Shown here: piece after piece, positions 1 through 5,232 of the stretch | Numbering within the stretch: the stretch's first letter is position 1 | Layout: each line of letters starts with the position of its first letter | Assembly: GCA_030630685.1 (NCBI GenBank) | Contig: DAOVMN010000063.1 | Coordinates: 1 to 9,204 of the forward strand | Reading direction: 5' to 3' | Source of the DNA: Thermoplasmata archaeon | Lineage (GTDB): Archaea; Thermoplasmatota; DAOVMN01 | Length of the DNA stretch: 9,204 nt | Program-made: the position numbers and the translations under genes | The notes under the pieces: model-generated | Told to the model about the DNA's origin: nothing | The model's database searches: none | What the model saw: only the letters and a program-made list of their open reading frames with translations

Positions 1-51
1 ATACGTTTCTTTTGCCTTTTCAGGCACATCAAGCGGTACTTTTACTTCCAT
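1..51 (-). CDS. 5' end of a divergent gene, product unknown (partial)
   Basis: Read on the minus strand, an ATG at 51-49 opens a frame that stays open to the window edge and begins MEVKVPLDVPEKAKETY. A GAAGG Shine-Dalgarno-like word (minus strand of 60-64) sits 8 nt upstream. A TTG at 66-64 is an in-frame alternative start, and a TAG lies a few codons further upstream, so the protein begins here. A strong TATA-like element at 109-116 is correctly placed to serve it. Only 17 codons are visible, too few for a family assignment. The VPxDVP opening faintly recalls archaeal class I aldolase-like proteins, but that is a memory and not supported evidence. Confidence 0.45.
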   Translation of the reverse strand, partial: MEVKVPLDVPEKAKETY

Positions 52-108
52 TTCAATCGCCTTCAATGTTTTAGTCTATAGGACCGTGAGAAATTTAATT
101 GCAATTGC

Positions 109-116
109 TATATAAA
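109..116 (-). promoter_or_regulatory. TATA box for the divergent minus-strand gene
   Basis: The minus strand reads TTTATATA, a close match to the archaeal TBP-binding box. About 25 nt downstream the predicted transcription start falls near position 86. This gives a leader of roughly 35 nt that contains the GAAGG ribosome-binding site of the divergent gene. The same bases read TATATAAA on the plus strand and could also serve the rightward reductase gene with a leader of about 70 nt. Position and sequence are seen; function is inferred. Confidence 0.5.
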
Positions 117-171
117 GGTTTCTGGATGGAGCTTTTTTGATCCTTTTTCTCGGCCAGGGCTGTAAAAACAG

Positions 172-184
172 ATAAATAAAACAA
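172..184 (+). promoter_or_regulatory. AT-rich promoter-like element of the reductase gene
   Basis: ATAAATAAAACAA lies 25 to 37 nt upstream of the GTG start at 209. No Shine-Dalgarno word precedes that GTG. This spacing fits a leaderless transcript, which is common in archaea. The match to a canonical TATA box is only fair, and the stronger box at 109-116 is an alternative. Confidence 0.35.
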
Positions 185-208
185 CCATCTCCTCGAATCC
201 GTGATCAT

Positions 209-1402
209 GTGTACGATGTAGCGGTAATTGGCGCTGGTCCAGCCGGTTCCATGGCGGCCTGGAAGATCGCTGAGAAAGGCCATCAGGTATTGATCCTGGA
301 CAGGCGAAAACAGGTCGGCCACCCGATCCAATGCGGGGAGGGGCTCAGCAGGTATGCCATCGAATCGAACGGCCTCAAACCCGATGCGAGCTGGATAAAG
401 CAGGAAACAAAAGGGGCCCGGATAATCGTCCCGAACGGAAAACATGTGCTTGTAAAGGGGGAAGGTTACTCCATCGACAGAGGGATTTTTGACAGGCACA
501 TTGCAAAACTGGCTCGGGATGCTGGAGCGGAACTCCGGCTCGAAACTCGGGTTACTGGAATCGAGAAAAATGAGGATAACAAGGGCCTTTATTATGTTAT
601 TCGCACCTCAAAAGGGGATCACGAGGCCAGATACGTGATAGGAGCGGACGGGCCGCATTCCATTGTTGCCAAATGGGCTGGGATCGCTTTCGAGATAGAG
701 AACGTGGTTGGGTATCAGTACAAATTCGATGCGGGCTATGTTGAAGAGAACATCCACTATGACTTCCAGGGAAGGAATCTACTCGATGGTGAATGGCTGG
801 ACTTCCATTACGCCAGCCGCTTCCCTGACGGCTATGTCTGGGTCTTCCCGAGAGGAAATGAGTACAATATCGGCATCTGCGGGCCGGGCGGCCTGAAAGA
901 AAGATTAGACGCCTATTGCAGGGAAATGGGTCTTAACCCGGAAAAAAAGATGGAGATCAACGCAGGCCAGATACCGAGGGGTACCATCATCCCCGAGTTC
1001 GTGAGGGACAACGTGCTCATCGTGGGTGATGCCGCAGGGCTCACCAACCCCATAACCAAAGGTGGGATCCATGCCGCCCTGTTTTCAGCAAGACAAGCGG
1101 GTCTTGTCCTATCGGAAGCTCTTGAAGAAAATGACCCGGAAATTGCAAAGAGATATGATCATATTATGAGAGACTCCCCATTCACCGATCCGGTGATGAT
1201 GAAATACGGCAAACTCATTTATAGCTTGACCGATGAGGCCGCAAATTTCATAGGGGACCTGCTTGACGGCAGAAATTACAATGAGCTTTCCTGCCCTGTC
1301 GCTGCGGTGAAGTTGTTGAAGAGGCCCAAACTCCTTCCCTTTATCCCAAGGTTTCTAAGGATTATCAAGGCCCTGAATATCTCCTCGAAATACGGATGGT
1401 AA
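209..1402 (+). CDS. Geranylgeranyl reductase family protein (likely digeranylgeranylglycerophospholipid reductase)
   Basis: 397 residues, the usual size for archaeal geranylgeranyl reductases. These FAD enzymes hydrogenate the isoprenoid chains of archaeal membrane lipids, acting at the inner membrane face. The N-terminal Rossmann motif GAGPAG is at residues 8-13, with acidic D31 ending the second strand to bind the FAD ribose. HPIQCGEGLS (38-47) carries the Cys conserved in this family. GADGPHS (145-151) and GDAAGLTNP (273-281) are the second and third FAD-contact motifs of the p-hydroxybenzoate-hydroxylase fold. YVWVFP (209-214) matches the family's substrate-side P-x-YxWxFP signature. The basic, hydrophobic C-terminus (about 367-390) may touch the membrane. 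The start is GTG: no other start codon is in frame upstream, and translation from here begins exactly at the first Rossmann strand. There is no ribosome-binding site, suggesting a leaderless message. The stop overlaps the next gene by 7 bp, so the two are probably co-translated. Family assignment is secure; the exact substrate (phospholipid or free prenyl diphosphate) is inferred. Confidence 0.93.
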   Translation: MYDVAVIGAGPAGSMAAWKIAEKGHQVLILDRRKQVGHPIQCGEGLSRYAIESNGLKPDASWIKQETKGARIIVPNGKHVLVKGEGYSIDRGIFDRHIAKLARDAGAELRLETRVTGIEKNEDNKGLYYVIRTSKGDHEARYVIGADGPHSIVAKWAGIAFEIENVVGYQYKFDAGYVEENIHYDFQGRNLLDGEWLDFHYASRFPDGYVWVFPRGNEYNIGICGPGGLKERLDAYCREMGLNPEKKMEINAGQIPRGTIIPEFVRDNVLIVGDAAGLTNPITKGGIHAALFSARQAGLVLSEALEENDPEIAKRYDHIMRDSPFTDPVMMKYGKLIYSLTDEAANFIGDLLDGRNYNELSCPVAAVKLLKRPKLLPFIPRFLRIIKALNISSKYGW

Positions 1403-2181
1403 GGATTATGTCCCTTCAGGAGAAAGCCCATGAATTAGCCCGCCTTCTTTTGAAAGGGTTTGAGGAGGAAATCAGGGATACCAGGGAACAAAATAAGGCG
1501 ATCTTGTTTTCCGGCGGCCTGGATTCCGCGATTGTGGCTCGAGTATCCAAGATGGTGCTTGGTTGGGAGGACACAACGCTTTACACCCTTGGCGTTGAAG
1601 GCTCTAAGGACGTCAGGAATGCAATGGAAGGATTGGCGTTCATCGATCTACCCTGGAAGGGCATAATAGTTACAGAAGGGGACATCCTGAAAGGAGCCAA
1701 TTCCCTTCTTTCCCTGGTCCAAGACCTCGACTTTCTGGAGCTTTCCTATGAACTCCCACTTTTCCTGGGAGCAGGGATCGCCGAGGGGGAAGTGGTCCTT
1801 ACCGGCCAGGGGGCCGATGAGCTTTTCGGGGGGTATGCCCGTTACAGGGAAGTGGAAGACCCCCTGCCATTGATGGAGAAAGACAGGGGAAGACTTCTCA
1901 CCCGCACCCTGAGGAATGAAAAAAGGATCGCCTCGTCTCATGAGAAGGTCCTGGTCACACCTTTTCTGAATGATGGCATCGTGAAATTTGCCGCAAGTTT
2001 ACAAAAAGATGAACTCATCGGGAAAGATGGGACCAATAAGGTCCTGCTTCGGGAGGCCGCAAGGGTCCTGGGGCTTCCCGAGCTGTTCTGCTCGCGCAGG
2101 AAACTCGATGTGCAGTATGGTTCGGGCATCTCGAGGGTACTAAAGGGGCTGAGAAAGAAAGGAGAACTGAGGATACCTTGA
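1396..2181 (+). CDS. Stand-alone asparagine-synthetase-type ATP-pyrophosphatase domain protein
   Basis: 261 residues corresponding to the C-terminal synthetase domain of AsnB-type enzymes. The PP-loop SGGLDS is at 39-44 and binds ATP pyrophosphate. TGQGADELFGGYARY (136-150) matches the conserved synthase motif that closes over the acyl-adenylate. TPFL (188-191) and RKLDVQYGSG (235-244) match the C-terminal helical half. AsnB activates a carboxylate with ATP and transfers ammonia. The usual N-terminal glutaminase domain with catalytic Cys2 is absent here, so free ammonia, a partner glutaminase or a different amine would be needed. The substrate need not be aspartate. Start: ATG at 1396 overlaps the reductase stop; a second in-frame ATG at 1408 is possible and follows an AAGG word closely. 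Overlap with the lipid reductase implies one transcript, but a shared pathway is speculation. The family is clear, the reaction is not. Confidence 0.85.
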   Translation: MVRIMSLQEKAHELARLLLKGFEEEIRDTREQNKAILFSGGLDSAIVARVSKMVLGWEDTTLYTLGVEGSKDVRNAMEGLAFIDLPWKGIIVTEGDILKGANSLLSLVQDLDFLELSYELPLFLGAGIAEGEVVLTGQGADELFGGYARYREVEDPLPLMEKDRGRLLTRTLRNEKRIASSHEKVLVTPFLNDGIVKFAASLQKDELIGKDGTNKVLLREAARVLGLPELFCSRRKLDVQYGSGISRVLKGLRKKGELRIP

Positions 2182-2212
2182 AGTAATGCTAAGAATAAAC
2201 AGGAGAAAAAGA

Positions 2213-2219
2213 TTTATTA
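2213..2219 (+). promoter_or_regulatory. TATA-like box upstream of the 241-residue gene
   Basis: TTTATTA follows a purine-rich GAGAAAAAG stretch resembling a BRE. It is centred about 35 nt before the ATG at 2251, which predicts a transcript start near 2242 with a leader of about 10 nt. No Shine-Dalgarno word precedes the ATG, consistent with a near-leaderless message. The 69-bp gap after the previous gene also suits an independent promoter. Confidence 0.45.
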
Positions 2220-2250
2220 TCTTGAATGGCAAAGTGAACATTGGATTCCT

Positions 2251-2976
2251 ATGACTAAGCAAAACCTTATCGAGCCTTTTAGACTCAAACGGCACTCGGA
2301 ACTTCGTCCTCAACCGGAACTCGAACAAGTTCTCATTCACTCGGAACTTCGTTCCTCATGCCTTGACGATATCTACCACTTCGAGCGGCTTAAAATCTGC
2401 CTGCCGGGGGATGTGGACCCCACGACCCTCACCCCACAGCAAAAGGAGCATTTCGAGGGCATATACAACAATTGCAGGAAGAAAGCAAGAAAGGTCTTCA
2501 AGGCCATGGTAAAAGATAGATTCGAGGAGGAGCTCATGGACCTGTTGAAGCAAACGATCGAGGACTGCCTCCCCCAGAAGCCCGAACAGATGCACTGGGA
2601 GAACATAATGAAACACCAGCAGAATCGCCTCACAGAGATCTATTTTGCCTGCTGGGACAGGGGGTTCACCAAGAGCACGATAAAGAAATACTTCAGAAAA
2701 TACCTCCTCACGGGTGTGGATGACTTCGATATCCTGAACGAGCCCTACGTTCCCGAGCACACAACCGTCCTGCATCCAACCGAGGAGCACCAGATGATGA
2801 AGGAATGGATCGAGGGAAAGCTCGCAGAGAAGGGATTCATCTCCCGCTCCGAGGACTTCGATGAGTTCCATGAGCTGTTCGGATACGCCAAAAGGACATT
2901 CAGCAAGAAGTTAGGGCTCTTCGGCCTGAAGTTCAATGGCAAGAAGTGGATCATGGAGATGAGGACCAGGGAGTGA
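2251..2976 (+). CDS. Uncharacterised 241-residue soluble protein with possible C-terminal winged-helix-like segment
   Basis: I do not recognise this family. The protein is hydrophilic, rich in Lys and Glu, with no signal peptide or membrane segment, so it is probably cytoplasmic. Residues 62-155 look mostly helical, with strongly charged stretches such as NNCRKKARKVFKAMVKDRFEEEL (starting at 73) broken into amphipathic runs. Residues 183-233 alternate helices with a short basic strand ending GLKFNGKKW, a layout compatible with a small helix-turn-helix or winged-helix domain; this is inference only. Five cysteines (37, 50, 75, 106, 134) do not form a clear zinc motif. The N-terminus contains HSELR twice, at 15-19 and 30-34, encoded by an identical 15-bp repeat within a hairpin-rich stretch, so the first 35 or so residues may be an acquired extension. 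Start: ATG at 2251 is supported by the TATA-like box. The pcc1 frame follows immediately, suggesting co-transcription with a core translation-related gene. Confidence 0.7.
   Translation: MTKQNLIEPFRLKRHSELRPQPELEQVLIHSELRSSCLDDIYHFERLKICLPGDVDPTTLTPQQKEHFEGIYNNCRKKARKVFKAMVKDRFEEELMDLLKQTIEDCLPQKPEQMHWENIMKHQQNRLTEIYFACWDRGFTKSTIKKYFRKYLLTGVDDFDILNEPYVPEHTTVLHPTEEHQMMKEWIEGKLAEKGFISRSEDFDEFHELFGYAKRTFSKKLGLFGLKFNGKKWIMEMRTRE
2293..2355 (+). repeat. Hairpin-rich short repeats inside the 5' end of the 241-residue gene
   Basis: The 15-bp word CACTCGGAACTTCGT occurs at 2293-2307 and again at 2338-2352, exactly 45 bp (15 codons) apart. The second copy continues into a perfect stem-loop, GGAAC-TTC-GTTCC, at 2343-2355. 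A further stem, GAACT / AGTTC (2317-2321 / 2328-2332), lies between the copies. The word CCGGAACTCG at 2314-2323 recurs, reverse-complemented, inside the insertion at 8767-8871. The structure suggests remnants of a palindromic dispersed element read in frame. A chance or purely protein-level repeat remains possible. Confidence 0.45.
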
Positions 2977-2980
2977 GCAT

Positions 2981-3220
2981 ATACCCTACTCTATCCGTGC
3001 CAGACTGGTTTTTTCCTATCCCGATTCTGTCCTAGCGGGAAAGCTGCTCGGATCTTTGGAGCCTGACAACGGGGATTTTATAAGATCCAGGGTTGAAGGA
3101 AATGAACTCATCTCGGAAGCCGAGAGTGGGAGTGTTCTGGGAATGCGGGCAACCCTTGATGACTTCCTTGCCTGTCTTGGCACCTCGGAAAAGGTGATGT
3201 CTGAGAAGGAGACTCATTAA
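2981..3220 (+). CDS. pcc1: KEOPS complex subunit Pcc1 (start codon unresolved; possible frameshift)
   Basis: The frame ending at TAA 3218-3220 encodes a clear small Pcc1-like protein. It has a first beta strand IRARLVFSYPDS, a helix, the characteristic SLEPDN (25-30 when counted from the ATA at 2981), a second strand pair with VEGNELISEAESG, and the C-terminal helix RATLDDFLACL (56-66). Its 79 residues match the usual length of about 80. Pcc1 dimerises and bridges Kae1 units in KEOPS, the complex that makes threonylcarbamoyl-adenosine (t6A) on ANN-decoding tRNAs. The oddity is the start. The frame is closed by TGA at 2960-2962 and contains no ATG, GTG or TTG before strand one. Either a rare codon such as ATA (2981) starts it, or one base is missing near 2990-2996 and the true start is the GTG at 2973, which overlaps the upstream stop as GTGA, a typical coupled start. 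I drew the feature from the ATA only because it gives the expected length. Identification rests on the residue pattern; no search was run. Confidence 0.72.
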   Translation: MPYSIRARLVFSYPDSVLAGKLLGSLEPDNGDFIRSRVEGNELISEAESGSVLGMRATLDDFLACLGTSEKVMSEKETH

Positions 3221-3276
3221 ACTTATCAGTCGTCTGGTGAAACCATGAGCTGGAGTAGAATGGGCGGGAAAAAATA

Positions 3277-3366
3277 GAACACAGATGACGCTGATGCAAC
3301 GGATAAACACAGATAAGGAATTATAAAATCTGAGAATATCCGTCAAAATCCGTGCAATCCGTGTTC
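3277..3366. repeat. Intergenic inverted-repeat element with GAACACRGAT ends
   Basis: The left end reads GAACACAGAT (3277-3286) and the right end ATCCGTGTTC (3357-3366), whose reverse complement is GAACACGGAT. The ends therefore pair with a single difference. The interior repeats related words: GGATAAACACAGATAAGG on the left half and ATCCGTCAAAATCCGTGCAATCC on the right (spans 3301-3318 and 3339-3360). There is no open reading frame. Elements built from GGAT-ACACGGAT words are, from memory, dispersed in intergenic regions of various bacteria and archaea; I could not verify this. It separates the housekeeping genes from the surface operon and might act at transcript ends as a folded RNA. Confidence 0.6.
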
Positions 3367-3417
3367 CCTTATTTTTCAACTATAACAAAAACCTTGACAG
3401 TTTCCAACATTCTCCCC

Positions 3418-3433
3418 GAAAACTTTAAGATAC
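3418..3433 (+). promoter_or_regulatory. Predicted BRE/TATA promoter of the surface operon
   Basis: CGAAAACTTTAAGATA combines a BRE-like CGAAAA with a CTTTAAGA TATA-like box. It predicts a transcript start near 3452 and a leader of about 40 nt carrying the Shine-Dalgarno site of the next gene. A short stem GGGT / ACCC (3460-3463 / 3470-3473) lies in that leader. No similar promoter is visible in the small gaps between the three downstream genes, so this may drive all of them. Confidence 0.45.
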
Positions 3434-3477
3434 ACAAATGCATCCCTCTCTATTAAACCGGGTTTCAAGACCCTGAG

Positions 3478-3483
3478 AAGGAG
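3478..3483 (+). promoter_or_regulatory. Shine-Dalgarno site of the 573-residue surface protein gene
   Basis: AAGGAG lies 9 nt before the ATG at 3493, a good match to the 3' end of 16S rRNA and a standard distance. It fixes the start ahead of the positively charged residues that precede the membrane anchor. The first genes of the window lack such a site, so the two blocks use different initiation styles. Confidence 0.65.
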
Positions 3484-3492
3484 CTGAAAAGG

Positions 3493-5214
3493 ATGACAGC
3501 AAAAAACTCAGATAACAAAATGCCCACTAAGCGGCATGCCTTGATAGCACTTGTGACGATAGTCTTAGTGCTAAGCGCAAGTCTAACGTATTTTACCCTT
3601 GATAAGGGAGACGATGGAGGCGGTGGCAACGAGGAAACACCCGCGAGGATCCACGGCACGAGCCACACCGTGCCCAAGGATGACCCGTTCTTCAGTGTAG
3701 GGTGTGATTTCATCGTGATAAAAGCAGATGATCGCGATCCTGAATTGTTGGTTCTGTTCAATAATACCAGAATTTATATCGATACCAACAATGACCAGGT
3801 GTGGGATTATGACTACCTGGGAAATGCGTCTGATGAACTTACGATAGCAGATGTTGATTCTGGTGCGAGAATTCATACAGATAAGCCGGTTTGGTACAGG
3901 CAGTGTTTGAACTATTGGGACGTGTATAATCCGGGCTACTATAACTATGTTGCTTCCACATATATAACGGTACCACCAATAAACAATCTTCAATCAAGCT
4001 ATTATGTGTATTCTGGTACTTGGTATGTGGTGGTCCCGGAGAATACTGTTGTGCATGTTGACAGTGGAAATAACGGAACAGTTGACCAAAATATCACCGC
4101 AGGGCCCTTAATAAGATACTCTTTAACGGTATCAAGTTTTGCGAAGGTTTACAGCAATAAGACATTCTATCTATATAGAGACAATACAATTGTTGCGCCG
4201 GCAGGTACGGATTTCTATCTCTGCACTGAGGACATAGCAAAGGTAATAATTACCTCGGACAACACAACGGTTGAGATTGACAACAACAATGATGGGACTT
4301 ATGATGAGAGGTACAACTGGGATAAAGGGGTCAATGAAACTACCATCACCATCAAAGTTGGAGCTCATGTCAATTCCGATAAATCCATAAATATAATTCA
4401 GAGAAATTACCAGACTTCGCAGGTATCTTATTATAACCAATTAATCTCAGATGGTGACTCGCTCTCCTACCTTCAACCTTCCACCATGATGGCAAGCGAT
4501 TATTTCTCTTTGAAAGGATATTATACATCAGGTAACAACTATCAGCATGGATACATAATAGGGTCATTCAGCAATACATCATATCATCAGGATAAATTAA
4601 CTGAAAATGATCTTATTGGAAATGACAATGATGCCATTGGCGCAAACCAGATAGAACAAATCACAGACCTTCCCAAGCATGTCCATATATGGGGAAGCAA
4701 GCCTTTTTCTGGGTATTCCATGGCATTTAAATATGAGAGTTACAATTACCATTACACATTTTATCCGAATATCCCTGCATCATACATTTTTTCCACAATG
4801 GACCGCCATCCCAATGAACTCGGCTTGAATACAAGTACTACAATGGATGTTAGGGTGTTCAACCCAACTGCGGATACTAACATCACCAACATCTCGGTGA
4901 AGATCAAGTTCCCTGACAACTTCACCCTTTCCAATGGTACAAGCCTGAATGTGACCGTAAAGAAGATCTTCCTGCGCAACGATACGCTCATCACCTCGGA
5001 CACCAAATCCATAACCCCCACACAATCCGGAGGGAACTACACCTTCACACTGAACAGCACAACATTCACGGATATCTTCGATTACATGGATGTATACAGG
5101 TACTACAAGATAACCTACAAGATAAAGACGCCCTCAACTGCTGGAAACTATGATTTTGCACCTGTAGAAGTGGGGTACGACGCAAGCACCTGGAAGCTTC
5201 CAGGCAATAACTAA
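3493..5214 (+). CDS. Signal-anchored extracellular surface protein with three DxNNDG-type repeats
   Basis: 573 residues. A basic N-terminus (KRH, 13-15) precedes one hydrophobic segment (about 16-36) with no clear cleavage site. The protein is therefore probably held by an uncleaved anchor with the rest outside. A short acidic and Gly-rich linker follows (38-48). Residues 65-330 are beta-rich and contain three related acidic turns: DTNNDQVWD (97-105), DSGNNGTVD (190-198) and DNNNDGTYD (263-271). Each follows a strand of the type T-x-[VI]-x-[IV] and precedes a Thr-rich strand. The Asp/Asn spacing is compatible with calcium binding, as in other DxNxDG loops; this is inferred. Residues from about 438 to the end look like one Ig-like fold of the DUF11 or fibronectin style (TMDVRVFNPT, ISVKIKFPDNF). 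Many NxS/T sequons suggest N-glycosylation. There is no enzyme motif. It is the first gene of the surface cluster, 18 bp ahead of the next. Codons are AT-ending in about 3700-4780 and GC-ending after about 4850, hinting at a mosaic origin. Specific role unknown. Confidence 0.82.
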   Translation: MTAKNSDNKMPTKRHALIALVTIVLVLSASLTYFTLDKGDDGGGGNEETPARIHGTSHTVPKDDPFFSVGCDFIVIKADDRDPELLVLFNNTRIYIDTNNDQVWDYDYLGNASDELTIADVDSGARIHTDKPVWYRQCLNYWDVYNPGYYNYVASTYITVPPINNLQSSYYVYSGTWYVVVPENTVVHVDSGNNGTVDQNITAGPLIRYSLTVSSFAKVYSNKTFYLYRDNTIVAPAGTDFYLCTEDIAKVIITSDNTTVEIDNNNDGTYDERYNWDKGVNETTITIKVGAHVNSDKSINIIQRNYQTSQVSYYNQLISDGDSLSYLQPSTMMASDYFSLKGYYTSGNNYQHGYIIGSFSNTSYHQDKLTENDLIGNDNDAIGANQIEQITDLPKHVHIWGSKPFSGYSMAFKYESYNYHYTFYPNIPASYIFSTMDRHPNELGLNTSTTMDVRVFNPTADTNITNISVKIKFPDNFTLSNGTSLNVTVKKIFLRNDTLITSDTKSITPTQSGGNYTFTLNSTTFTDIFDYMDVYRYYKITYKIKTPSTAGNYDFAPVEVGYDASTWKLPGNN

Positions 5215-5219
5215 ACAAA

Positions 5220-5224
5220 GAGGT
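5220..5224 (+). promoter_or_regulatory. Shine-Dalgarno site that decides a TTG start
   Basis: GAGGT lies 8 nt before TTG at 5233. The frame is closed by TAG at 5224-5226, so this TTG is the first possible start, and the spacing makes it the best one. A later in-frame GTG at 5257 would still leave a working signal peptide but lacks a comparable site. A run of seven T and a small stem AGGTT / AACCT (5225-5229 / 5236-5240) enclose the start codon. Confidence 0.6.
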
Positions 5225-5232
5225 AGGTTTTT

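Noticed and set aside
95..499. A 134-codon minus-strand open frame
   Set aside because: It overlaps the well-supported reductase start and the divergent promoter region and shows no family motif.
2356..2871. A 171-codon minus-strand open frame
   Set aside because: It lies opposite the 241-residue gene, whose plus frame has a promoter-like element and normal composition. The antisense product has no recognisable motif and is best explained as a shadow.
3006..3016. Programmed minus-one frameshift at the six-T run to express pcc1 from GTG 2973
   Set aside because: A slip there would land in the right frame, but the first strand would read VPDWFF in place of RARLVF, which fits the Pcc1 pattern far better. 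The frame change must lie upstream of about 2993.
3245..3277. Ten-codon ATG frame (MSWSRMGGKK) after pcc1
   Set aside because: It is too short to support as a gene. It lies just before the inverted repeat, and the only hint is a GGTG word upstream.
3460..3473. GGGT/ACCC stem in the leader of the surface operon as a riboswitch or operator
   Set aside because: Four base pairs with a six-base loop are too weak to claim a regulatory structure.
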